Assembly: GCF_021389955.1 (NCBI RefSeq)
Contig: NZ_CP089980.1
Location: 3,405,001 to 3,469,000 of the forward strand
Length of the DNA: 64,000 bases
Reading direction: 5' to 3'
Origin: Fulvivirga maritima
Lineage (GTDB): Bacteria; Bacteroidota; Bacteroidia; Cytophagales; Cyclobacteriaceae
Below the pieces are notes generated by a model. The model saw only the letters and a list, made by a program, of their open reading frames with translations, did not search any database and had not been told where the DNA came from. The translations under genes and the position numbers were made by a program. Below, piece by piece: positions 26,335 through 36,300 of the stretch. The first letter of the stretch is position 1; each line of letters begins with the position of its first letter.

Positions 26335-28047
26335 ATGAAAACTAAGAAAACCATATATATTCTTTGGGCAGCAATACTATCTTTTGGTATTATGAGCTGT
26401 TCTGATGACTTCCTGGAATTGCCCCCAGAATCATCAGTGGTAGATGAAAATTTTTATCAGAATGATAATCAGCTTCTGGCTGCAACGGCTCCTTTATACA
26501 ACTTAGGTTGGTTCGATTATAATGACAAAGCATCTTATAATTTAGGAGATTTTAGAGGCGGTTCGGCCTATAGTGCCTATAATGATAGGGAGAATGTGGA
26601 GTTTAATACCACTGCTAATACTGCTGATAATGTGGCAGCCTGGAGGGCTTTTTATAATGTAGTGGCTCAAGCTAACGTCACTATTTATAATATCAATCAA
26701 TTTGCTTCTGAGGATGTGTCCGAAGAAATGAAAGCACATTGTATAGCAGAAGCTCGTTTTATGAGGGCTTTGGCCTACAGATACCTGGTAATGAACTGGG
26801 AAGCTGTTCCTATAATTGTTGATAATATTGAGATTCTTGATAATCCTTATAATGTAAGGCGCAATACTGTAAGTAGCGTTTGGAGATTCATAACACATGA
26901 GTTTAGAGCGGCTGCTAAAGATTTGCCTGAAACTCCAAGATTAGAAGGTAGAGTTACCAAATGGGCAGCAGAAGGTATGCTGGCCAGAACGTACCTGACC
27001 CGTGCTGGAGTTCCTGAAAACTACGGCTTACAAGATGAAAGAACCGTGACCCGTGATCAGGTATTTCTTGATAGTGCTAAGTATTTTGCAGAAAGAGTTA
27101 TCAATATGAGTGGTGCCAGTCTTTTAACAGATTATGCTGATTTGTTCCGTACACCTTATGATAATAACCCTGAATCTTTATTCTCTTTGCAATGGGTTTT
27201 TGTAGATGTTAATTCTTGGGGAACTCAAAATAGTACTCCTGCTTATTTGACACCTACCGCAGAGTTAGGTAACGGAGACGGTTGGGGTGGAGATAAAGGA
27301 GCCACTTACTGGATGCTTAGCCTTTATGACGGATTCAACCCTATTGACGGCGGTGAGGCATTGAAAGGACATACAGAAGATGTACGACTAAAAGCAACAT
27401 TTATGCTTCCGGGAATGACCTATGATGAATTGGCTTATCAGGATGGAGAAGAGGTAGCTCAAGGATATCAGGTTCCGTTTAGTGGTGGAGATGGTGCAGA
27501 CGCTGTTAATTATGCATCTGTAAAAAAATACGTAGTAGGTCGCTTAGATCCAGAAGATGGAGCTTCACAATACTATGGTCATGATACTTATATGTTGCGT
27601 TTGGCCGAGATCTATTTAATCTATGCTGAGGCAGTATTAGGTAATAATGAATCTACTTCAGATGCTACTGCTCTACAATACTTCAATACAATTCATGAAC
27701 GTGCCACCAGAGAAGTGGTTACTTCAATTACATATGAGGACATTTTCGAAGAAAGAGTGAAGGAATTTGCTATGGAGGGAGTCACTTGGTATGACTTGGT
27801 GAGGCTACATTATTATAATCCTGCTGCTGCGTATGACATCATTAATTCGCAAGATAGAGGCCTATACTTTGTGGAGCCTAATGAGGTTGATAACCCTACC
27901 GAATGGACTATCTATAAGACCTCATGGAGTACGGAAAGGACTTTTAATGCTACATCAGGGAACTTCAGAATTCCACTGCCTGCAGCAGAAATCAGCATAG
28001 CTCCTAACTTGTTGCAAGATCCTGTACCTTATGATTTTAATGAATAA
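26335..28047 (+). CDS. susD: SusD/RagB-family surface glycan-binding lipoprotein
   Basis: A 570-residue lipoprotein that closes the SusC channel and captures oligosaccharides. The lipobox is FGIMSC at Cys-22, with the acidic run SDDF directly after. SDDF is the lipoprotein export signal that carries Bacteroidota lipoproteins to the outside of the outer membrane. The SusD fold shows TPR-like helices: RFMRALAYRYLVMNW at ~139-153, the helical YLIYAEAVLGN, and the C-terminal FRIPLPAAEISIAPNLLQ typical of the SusD/RagB family. It pairs with the preceding SusC at 17 bp distance. Confidence 0.92.
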   Translation: MKTKKTIYILWAAILSFGIMSCSDDFLELPPESSVVDENFYQNDNQLLAATAPLYNLGWFDYNDKASYNLGDFRGGSAYSAYNDRENVEFNTTANTADNVAAWRAFYNVVAQANVTIYNINQFASEDVSEEMKAHCIAEARFMRALAYRYLVMNWEAVPIIVDNIEILDNPYNVRRNTVSSVWRFITHEFRAAAKDLPETPRLEGRVTKWAAEGMLARTYLTRAGVPENYGLQDERTVTRDQVFLDSAKYFAERVINMSGASLLTDYADLFRTPYDNNPESLFSLQWVFVDVNSWGTQNSTPAYLTPTAELGNGDGWGGDKGATYWMLSLYDGFNPIDGGEALKGHTEDVRLKATFMLPGMTYDELAYQDGEEVAQGYQVPFSGGDGADAVNYASVKKYVVGRLDPEDGASQYYGHDTYMLRLAEIYLIYAEAVLGNNESTSDATALQYFNTIHERATREVVTSITYEDIFEERVKEFAMEGVTWYDLVRLHYYNPAAAYDIINSQDRGLYFVEPNEVDNPTEWTIYKTSWSTERTFNATSGNFRIPLPAAEISIAPNLLQDPVPYDFNE

Positions 28048-28062
28048 TATTAGATAAAGATT

Positions 28063-29229
28063 ATGAAAACTATATATATCAAGGCGCTCTACATCTTTAT
28101 GGCTCTCTGTATTTCTACTTTATACATAGGCTGTTCTGATGATGATGAAGGACCTAATGGTGGCCAGCCAAGAATAAGGTACGTTCGTATGACGGATCCT
28201 GCTTCTTCAGACTCACTTTTGGTGGCGAGTTACCAAAGCAATATGGTAGCTATTATGGGTGAAAATCTTGGAGCAACGGTAGAGGTTTGGTTCAATGATA
28301 AAAAAGCAGGATTGCTGCCAACATTAGTTACTAATACCTCTATACTTACTACTATCCCTTCAGAGTTACCTGAAGTAATTAATGATCAGCTAAAGCTGGT
28401 ATTTGATAACGGAGATTCCTTAATGTATGACTTCACTGTTGAAATAAGTGAGCCTTTCTTAAGAAATATGATGAGTGAATATGTAAGTGCAGGGGATACA
28501 GCAAGAATAAGAGGCCAATATTTTTATGGACCTCTTGAAGTTACTTTCTCTGGAGGAGTAACTGCTGAAGTGATTAATATTAATGAAGAAAACACTATTA
28601 TAGATGTGATAGTGCCTGAAGGTGCCGAAAAAGGGCCTGTTACCATAGAGTCTAATTTTGGTGTAGGAGAGTCAGGTTTTTGGTTTAGAGATGATAGAAA
28701 TATTATCATGGGCTCTGAAGAAACAGATTTTAGTGGTTGGTGGGGTACACAAGGTTGGATTGCCGAGCAAGATACAGTAATTGAGAATATTAACGGAAAT
28801 TTTGTTCGGTTAGATGAGTCAATTGGTGCTTGGGGCTGGATAGAGCTATACACTGGAGATGGAGGAACTATCAAGGAAGCCACTTCTAATATACCTAGAG
28901 ATGCCTTTAATTCTCCTGACAGCTATAGTGTTAAATTTGAAGTATATCCTGTTTCTGATATGGCTGGTGCTCAGTTAAGAATGTTTTTAGGTAATGCTGA
29001 TGATTTTAACACAGCCAGACAGAATAACTTTTACACATGGGCTCCTAATTTTAATGTGACAGGAAAGTGGCAAACCATTAGTATACCCTTCAATGAGTTT
29101 TTGGCTAATAACAGTTTTCTTACTTATAATGAAGCGGGATACCAAGCTGCATTTTATTTCACAGGTCCAGTACCTTCTTACCTGAATTTTGCTTTGGATA
29201 ATGTAAGGGTTGTGCCTAATGAAGAGTAA
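28063..29229 (+). CDS. Surface glycan-binding lipoprotein, SGBP-B-like
   Basis: A 388-residue lipoprotein with lipobox IGC at about Cys-24 followed by SDDDEGP, a strong surface-export signal. The N-terminal two thirds hold two Ig/IPT-like modules of about 85 residues. The C-terminal part from about 215 has the conserved pattern GWWGTQGWI and ends with NFYTWAPNFNVTGKWQTIS and SYLNFALDNVRVVP. This resembles the C-terminal xyloglucan-binding domain of Bacteroides SGBP-B proteins, a match that supports the predicted substrate. The gene follows susD by 15 bp. Confidence 0.78.
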   Translation: MKTIYIKALYIFMALCISTLYIGCSDDDEGPNGGQPRIRYVRMTDPASSDSLLVASYQSNMVAIMGENLGATVEVWFNDKKAGLLPTLVTNTSILTTIPSELPEVINDQLKLVFDNGDSLMYDFTVEISEPFLRNMMSEYVSAGDTARIRGQYFYGPLEVTFSGGVTAEVININEENTIIDVIVPEGAEKGPVTIESNFGVGESGFWFRDDRNIIMGSEETDFSGWWGTQGWIAEQDTVIENINGNFVRLDESIGAWGWIELYTGDGGTIKEATSNIPRDAFNSPDSYSVKFEVYPVSDMAGAQLRMFLGNADDFNTARQNNFYTWAPNFNVTGKWQTISIPFNEFLANNSFLTYNEAGYQAAFYFTGPVPSYLNFALDNVRVVPNEE

Positions 29230-29251
29230 TAAATCATTAATACAAATGGAC

Positions 29252-30805
29252 ATGAAAAAAGTATTTAATATAAAAATAGGTCTCATATTATCATGTTTGC
29301 TATTGGTGGTGCTATTACCGTCATGTGACGATGATGATGATAATGTTGACAATGGCATAGAGCTACTCAGCTTTGGGCCATCAGGAGTGCAACACGGAGA
29401 GCAGATTCAGTTTATAGGTAATCACCTGGATAGAGTAGATACTGTAGAACTTGCTGATGATATACTGATCCCTAAAGCTGATTTTGTAAGCCAATCTAAT
29501 GAAATTATAGAATTGGTTATACCTGAAGAAACCGTGGAAGGGTATGTGGTGCTTCATACTTCTGAAGGGCTGATCACTACTAAAACTATGCTTAGTTTTA
29601 ATGTACCAGTAGAAGTGACTTCCTTTTCTCCGTCTGTTATAAAACCAGGCTCAAACATTACATTCAGAGGTAATTATATGAATTGGGTAGAAACCGTAGT
29701 TTTTGCCAGTAATGTAAGTGTTTCTGATTTTGAAAGCCAGAGTATGATGGAGCTTGTAGTTAAAGTTCCTGCAGAGGCGCAGACGGGGCTTATCACTCTT
29801 TATTCTGGTGGTACAGAGCCTATGGCCGTAGAAATGGAAGAAGAATTGGAGGTGGTATTACCTACCATTAGTGCGCTTTCCCCTCTTTCTATTAAGCATG
29901 CAGAGCAGCTTACTATTACTGGTACTGATCTGGATTTGGTTAGTGCTATTCGTTTTCCTAATGATTCTGTGGTGAGTGACTTCATTAGCCAATCTGAAAC
30001 TTCACTAGCAGTAGAGGTGCCTGTAACTTCTACCAGTGGCGCCATAGTGTTGATAATGCCTTCTACGGTAGAGGTGAAAAGTACGGATGAAATAAGCATT
30101 ATATTACCAATAACTACCAGTATAGCTCCTGAATTAGCTGAGTTGGGAGACGATGTAACCATAACAGGTACAGATCTGGATCTCATAAAAAGCATCACGT
30201 TCAAAGCTTCAGCGGTAACTATCACAGAGTTTGTAAGTCAATCGCCTACTCAAATAGTAGTTACGGTGCCAGAAGATGCTAAGAATGGCCCACTTACCTA
30301 TCAGACTATCTATGATTTTGAAGTTATATCTGAGGTTAGTGCTTCATTGAATGTTTCTGAGGTATACTTCATTTTTGACGAAGCACTTAATGCTAACTGG
30401 CAACTTTTGGGTGGTTGGGGTACCGAATTGCAAGATGCAGCTAATACAGAACAGCCGAAAACAGGTAATATAGCTTATAAAGTTATATACAATAATGCCT
30501 ACGGAGCTATACAATTACAACCTAACGCTAGTGATGCAGGTGTCTTCAATAATTTCAATACAATAGAATTATCAGTATATGGTATGCCTGGAACTGATGG
30601 AAATACCATGTCCCTTCAGCTGGTAGATGCTGGTGGAGCTGATAGTGAATCAACCTTTACTATACATGAAGGAGAATATAAGGTAATAGAAATTCCAATA
30701 AGTAACTATACAGGTGTAGATCTTACTAATATAAATCAGGTTTATATTAAGAATTTTGGAGTAACTAATAACGCAGTCTATGTAGATGACTTCCAATTGA
30801 AATAA
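29252..30805 (+). CDS. Tandem IPT/TIG-domain surface lipoprotein, putative glycan binding
   Basis: A 517-residue lipoprotein. The start chosen is ATG 29252 (MKKVFNIKIGLILSCLLLVV); an upstream ATG at 29246 and an ORF extension to 29210 overlap the previous gene. The lipobox is LLPSC, followed by DDDDDN, a very strong surface-export signal. Four IPT/TIG repeats of ~80-90 residues follow; the last two share the near-identical sequences LTITGTDLDLVSAI and VTITGTDLDLIKSI. The C-terminal ~155 residues, containing GGWGTELQDAAN and ending VDDFQLK, resemble the carbohydrate-binding C-terminus of the previous protein. It probably acts as a rigid stalk holding a glycan-binding tip. Confidence 0.75.
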   Translation: MKKVFNIKIGLILSCLLLVVLLPSCDDDDDNVDNGIELLSFGPSGVQHGEQIQFIGNHLDRVDTVELADDILIPKADFVSQSNEIIELVIPEETVEGYVVLHTSEGLITTKTMLSFNVPVEVTSFSPSVIKPGSNITFRGNYMNWVETVVFASNVSVSDFESQSMMELVVKVPAEAQTGLITLYSGGTEPMAVEMEEELEVVLPTISALSPLSIKHAEQLTITGTDLDLVSAIRFPNDSVVSDFISQSETSLAVEVPVTSTSGAIVLIMPSTVEVKSTDEISIILPITTSIAPELAELGDDVTITGTDLDLIKSITFKASAVTITEFVSQSPTQIVVTVPEDAKNGPLTYQTIYDFEVISEVSASLNVSEVYFIFDEALNANWQLLGGWGTELQDAANTEQPKTGNIAYKVIYNNAYGAIQLQPNASDAGVFNNFNTIELSVYGMPGTDGNTMSLQLVDAGGADSESTFTIHEGEYKVIEIPISNYTGVDLTNINQVYIKNFGVTNNAVYVDDFQLK

Positions 30806-30832
30806 TTTTTTTCATTCATATTAAGTTGTTTA

Positions 30833-30866
30833 AGGGCGTCTCATTAGTTTGAGGCGCCTTTACTTT
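30833..30866 (+). terminator. Terminator after the IPT/TIG gene
   Basis: An 8-bp stem GGCGTCTC (30835-30842) / GAGGCGCC (30851-30858) with one G-U pair is followed by T-rich DNA. It closes the susC-susD-SGBP-IPT group before the PHP gene. Confidence 0.65.
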
Positions 30867-30978
30867 TATTAGTAAGTTAATATTGCGAGCAGTATATTAA
30901 TTCATAGTTTATTTGCCTCTAAAGTTCAGGTAATAGTAGGAATGTATTTTCGGGTAATCAATCTAAAACCAATTACCA

Positions 30979-33126
30979 ATGAGAAATTTTACATTTTTAC
31001 TCACTTTTTCTTTCACTCTTTTTACCATCTCTATTTCACTTGCTCAGTCTGTAGGAGGGTATAATGTCTACTATGGTCATTTACATAATCATACCAGCTA
31101 CTCTGATGGTACTGGCACTCCGGCTGATGCTTATACTCATGGCAGGGATGTGGCAGGCCTGGATTTCATGGGGCTTTCAGAACATGGCATCCAGTTATCG
31201 AACTCAGAATGGAACCGACTTAAAAACACGGCAGATGATTATACTGAAACAGGTCGTTTTGTAGCCTTCTGGGGTTTTGAATGGTCCAGTAGTGTACTGT
31301 ATGGGCATGTAAGCGTTTTTAACACTAGTAACTATGCAAATGTGCTCAATACCTTCTCCTTTTCAGATCTGAAAAATTGGCTCGATGGAGAAGACGGAGT
31401 AGCTTTTTTTAACCATCCCGGCCGAGAAGATAACGGAGTAGAGTTCGAACATTTTGATACTACACCTCATGAAAAATTTGTAGGTATGGAACTCTGGAAT
31501 AAGGGCACAGGCTTTGAAGAATATTACTATAATAACGGTTATGAGTTTGATGATGAAGGACTAAGCTATTTTGACGAAGCACTTACTCGTAACTGGAAAA
31601 TTGGAGCTTCTGGCTCGCATGATCATCATGGCACATCATGGGGAGAAACCGATATGGCCATGGCAATATTGGCACCGGAGCTCAGTAGAGACGCATTGTA
31701 TAGTGCACTTCAGGCAAGAAGGTTTTATTCTACAGAAGACAGATCCCTGGTACTTTCTTTTCAATTAGCTGGAGCAGAAATGGGAAGTACGTTGGTAGCC
31801 GATGCTCATCAACAACTAAGAATACAATCTTTTGATGAGGAAAATGAAAAAATCAGCACCGTGCAGTTGTATAGAAACGGCCAGCTCATGTATGAATGGA
31901 ATAATAATGCTTTTACAGTAGATTTAGCAAAGGATATTACTACTTCTGAAAATGAATATTATTATGTTAAAATTACGCAGGAGGACGGTGATGAGGCAAT
32001 TTCTTCACCAATCTTCATTGACGGAAATGGCGGTAATACTCCACCTCAGGTGGCTTTGGTTACGCCAGATAAAGGAGGTGTGTATAGTAAAAATGCATCA
32101 ATACACCTAATAGCTGAAGCGAATGATGCTGATGGTTCAATAGCTAAAGTAGAGTTTTATGACGGAGAGCATAAATTAGGAGAAGATACCAGCAGGCCGT
32201 ATGAATGGGAGTGGACAGGAGTGGCTACCGGAACTCATTTTGTTACAGCTAAAGCTATAGATAATAATGGTGTGTCAAAGGCCTCTTTATTGTCAAAAAT
32301 AATAGTTACGAATCAAGAGCAAATCCAATTGACCTCTCAAATATCATCAGGATCTGATGATGCTGAAGAAGGCTGGAGTACTGTGGTCTATAATAATAGC
32401 AGTGATCTGGAGCTTGTTTATGATGACTGGTTAACCGGCAATCAGACCATTGGCCTGCGCTTTAATAATATAAGCATACCTAAAGGGTCGGAGATACTTA
32501 ACGCCTATGTACAGTTTACTACTGATGAGACCTCTTCTGAATCCACTCAGGTAACTATTAAAGGAGAGAGAGGTGTAACTCCAAAGACTTTTGAAGGTGA
32601 TAATCGCATATCCACTCGTGCGGTTACTTCAGCTCAGGTTTCCTGGGCAATACCTGCCTGGAATATAGTAGGAGAAGCCGGGAATAAGCAAAGAACGCCA
32701 GATTTGTCAACTGTTATTACCGAGGTAGTGGCATTAGATGGCTGGAGGGTTAATAATTCACTGGCCTTAATGATTACCGGAAAGGGAAAACGAATTGCGG
32801 AATCTTATGAAGGAGATGCTTCTGCCGCTGCTAAATTATTTATTACTTATACAAATACTCCCGCGCAGAGCTTTGTGCAGGCAGAGTTAGAGTCATCTCA
32901 TATAGAGCTATATCCTAATCCTGTTATAAATAGTTTAACCATAAAATCGGCTTCACCACAGGTAGAGATTTCTATTTTTGATTATACTCAGCATCAAGTA
33001 GATTTTGAATATGAAAAAATAGAATCAGAATATTTAATTGACGCAGCTAAGTGGGAAAAAGGAATTTATATTGTTAGAGTACAAGGTGAAATGGGTATGT
33101 CAATTTTTAGGGTGGTGAAAAAATGA
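30979..33126 (+). CDS. Secreted PHP-domain phosphoesterase-like protein with a type IX secretion tail
   Basis: A 715-residue exported protein; the signal peptide ends SLAQ. The PHP-type metallohydrolase domain (about residues 25-350) has the metal-binding motif GHLHNHTSYSDGT (His-34, His-36) and the later blocks LSEHG, FFNHPG and GSHDHHG. Residues ~355-445 form an Ig-like module (VEFYDGEHKLGED), and ~445-635 a beta-rich, binding-like domain with STRAVTSAQVSW. The last ~70 residues have the pattern LYPNPVINSLTIKS ... GIYIVRV of the T9SS sorting domain. It lies between the SusCD block and the sensor. Such PHP proteins are not known for glycan cleavage, so its role is unclear. Confidence 0.8.
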   Translation: MRNFTFLLTFSFTLFTISISLAQSVGGYNVYYGHLHNHTSYSDGTGTPADAYTHGRDVAGLDFMGLSEHGIQLSNSEWNRLKNTADDYTETGRFVAFWGFEWSSSVLYGHVSVFNTSNYANVLNTFSFSDLKNWLDGEDGVAFFNHPGREDNGVEFEHFDTTPHEKFVGMELWNKGTGFEEYYYNNGYEFDDEGLSYFDEALTRNWKIGASGSHDHHGTSWGETDMAMAILAPELSRDALYSALQARRFYSTEDRSLVLSFQLAGAEMGSTLVADAHQQLRIQSFDEENEKISTVQLYRNGQLMYEWNNNAFTVDLAKDITTSENEYYYVKITQEDGDEAISSPIFIDGNGGNTPPQVALVTPDKGGVYSKNASIHLIAEANDADGSIAKVEFYDGEHKLGEDTSRPYEWEWTGVATGTHFVTAKAIDNNGVSKASLLSKIIVTNQEQIQLTSQISSGSDDAEEGWSTVVYNNSSDLELVYDDWLTGNQTIGLRFNNISIPKGSEILNAYVQFTTDETSSESTQVTIKGERGVTPKTFEGDNRISTRAVTSAQVSWAIPAWNIVGEAGNKQRTPDLSTVITEVVALDGWRVNNSLALMITGKGKRIAESYEGDASAAAKLFITYTNTPAQSFVQAELESSHIELYPNPVINSLTIKSASPQVEISIFDYTQHQVDFEYEKIESEYLIDAAKWEKGIYIVRVQGEMGMSIFRVVKK

Positions 33127-33155
33127 AATTAGTAACTTTTTGATTATCAAAGTAT

Positions 33156-33194
33156 AAAAGGCAGGCTGTAGGTGTAATAGTCTGCCTTTTCATT
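33156..33194 (+). terminator. Terminator after the PHP gene
   Basis: A 9-bp stem AAAAGGCAG (33156-33164) / CTGCCTTTT (33182-33190) with a T-rich tail lies 30 nt after the stop. Confidence 0.75.
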
Positions 33195-33366
33195 TTAATA
33201 AAGGACTTAATAATTTATATTTACCATTCTAAAAGTATAATGCTAATAATATTTTTGTCTTACTAGTTGAATGCAAAGATGAAAAGAGCTTCTTCAATTC
33301 TTTTATTATTCAATTTTAGTATGAACTATTTTTGATAATTTGGCATATCATTTTTTGAGGTGGTGA

Positions 33367-36300
33367 ATGAAAAGTATATCAACTTTATTAATATATAATG
33401 TATTACTTCTAGTCACGGCACTCAATGTTCAGGCTCAGGCTCCGCTGCCCTATCAGTTTGAATCATTAAATGCGAATGACGGTCTTACCCATGGTGAAGT
33501 CAATTGTGTCTTTAAAGACAGGAATGGCTTTATTTGGATTGGTACAGGTAATGGTCTTAATCTATATAATGGTTATTCTGTAAAAGTATTTCGAAATAAC
33601 CCCAGAGATACTACCTCTCTAAGAGGAAATGACATAGAAGCTATTTTTGAAGATCCTGATGGTAAAATCTGGATAAGAACAGGGGCCGGTATTAGTATCT
33701 ATGATCCGGAAATTGAAAAGTTTCATAACCTGGCTCAGGCAGACATTAATAAATATCACCTGCCTAATTCTGAAGTATTGGATATCTCTACTTTTGATAA
33801 TAAGGCTTACTGGTTTGTAAATAGGAAAGGTGGCATTACCGCTTATAATACTTCAGATCAGCAAACTACTCAATTGACCTCTCCTAAAATAGCTACAAAT
33901 GATGTGGCTTGTCTACGCTATTCAGCGCACGGAGATCCATGGATAATGCATACCAACGGAGTACTGCAAAAGTTAGATCATAGCAGCCATGAGATTGTTC
34001 AAACCAATAAAAACCTCTTTGCACAGTATGCTAATATGGATATCAACTATGAGTTCATAGTAGATAGCATGGGTGACTTGTGGATTTATCTATTAGGTTA
34101 TGGTAAGGGCATTTATCAGTATAGCCCAACTACTGAAGACTTGGTGGCCTATAACAGAGCTTCTGAGCGTATGAAGTTAAACAATGATTTTGTAATTGAC
34201 GTAGTGGAAGAATCGCCCGGAGTGATCTGGGTAGGCACTGACCATGGTGGTATTAATATTATAGACAAAAAGAATAAGGAAATCACCTATATGGAGCACC
34301 ATCCGGAGGTGAATAATAGCCTGGCACATAACAGTATATACTGCTTGTACAAAGATCGTGATGGCATAATCTGGGTAGGGACTTATAAAAACGGAGTTAA
34401 TTTTTATCATAAAGACATCAAACGATTCCGACATTATCAAAACCTCATTTCAGAGCCTGGGAGCTTACCTTTTGATGATGTTAACAGGTTCGTAGAAGAT
34501 GAAAAAGGCAATATCTGGATCGGAACCAATGGAGGAGGCTTACTTTATTTTGACAGACATAATAATACATTTAAGCAATACAAAGCAGACCCAAACGACC
34601 CTGAAAGCATTAGTAGTAATGTAATTGTGAGTATGCTATTGGATAAGCGTAACACCTTATGGGTAGGCACTTATTTTGGTGGGCTTAATACCTATAACGG
34701 AGATAATTTTGAACGCTTCAGACATGATTCTGATAACAGTACCAGCATTTCAGATGATAATATCTGGGAGCTTATGGAAGATTCAAAAGGGAATATTTGG
34801 GTAGGCACCCTGTCTCATGGTTTAGATAGATATAATCCTGATGATAAGACTTTTGAGCATTTTGAAGTAGACACTATTAATAACCCTAATTCATTACATA
34901 GCAACTATATCTTAGCTCTAGAGGAGGATGATCAAGGGAATATTTGGATAGGAGGAGGAAATGGCATTGATATATTTAGCCCTGTAAGTAAAGATGTAAA
35001 GCATATAAAAAGTGAGCCTGAAGATTCTGTAGGCTTAGCCAGTAATACCATTTATTGTTTTCATAAAGATCAAAAAGGACATATGTGGGTGGGTACCCAA
35101 GAGGGGCTTCATGTTTATGATGAAAAACATGGCTTGTATCAACTGTTTACTACCGCAGATGGTTTACCGCATAATACAATCTTCACCATCCTGGAAGATG
35201 ATGAGCAGAACCTATGGGTAAGTACACCCAATGGACTTTCGCATATTATTATAGATGAAAACGAAGTAGGCCTTAAAACACCTAAGTTTATTAACTATGA
35301 TGAAAGCGATGGTTTGCAGAGTAAAGTGTTTAATGAGAATGCTGCTCTGAAAACACACGATGGAATGTTACTTTTTGGCGGCCCCAATGGTTTTAATATT
35401 TTTAATCCTGCTGACATTGATGTTAATACCGAGATTCCTGAAGTGGTTTTTACAGGTTTTCACCTTTTTAATAATAAGCTGGAGGTAGGGCAGAAGAAGA
35501 ATGGTCGAGTATTGCTAAATAAAGCGCTTCCTTTTACTGATGAAATAACTCTGAAGCATTATGAAAACGTATTTTCTATAGAGTTTGCGGCATTGAGCTT
35601 TTTGCATCCGGGTAAAAATAAATACCGCTATAAATTAGAAGGGTTCGATCAACAGTGGCGAGTAACTTCATCACACCGTGTTACTTATACTAACCTGGAT
35701 CCTGGTAATTATACCTTTAGAGTGCTTGCTTCTAATAATGACGGTGTTTGGAATGAAAAAGGGGCTAGCTTACACATTAAAGTGCGACCACCCTTCTGGA
35801 AAACACCTTGGGCTTATGCCGCTTATGCTATTTTAGTGTTGGCCGCTTTATATATAGGTAGAAAAATCATGCTGCAGAGAGAGCGGATTAAATTCCAGAT
35901 AGAGCAGGAGCGGCGAGAAGCACGACAAATGCATGAACTTGACCTTTTAAAAATTCGCTTTTTTACTAATGTAAGTCATGAGTTTAGAACACCGCTTTCA
36001 CTCATATTGGCGCCACTGGAGAAACTATTGAGTAACGGTAAGGATGATATGCAAAGTCGTCAGCTACAGATGATTCATAGAAATGCCAAAAGATTGCTTA
36101 ATCTGGTGAATCAGTTGCTGGATTTCAGGAAGCTGGAGGTGGACACCATAGACTTACATCCTTCTGAGGGTAACATCATTAGGTTTATCGAAGAATCAGT
36201 CAATTCCTTCTCTGATCTCTCTGAAAATAAGAATGTAGAACTCACATTTGACAGTACTACCAGTGATTTCTTTGCCTCGTTTGATATGGACAAGCTGGAG

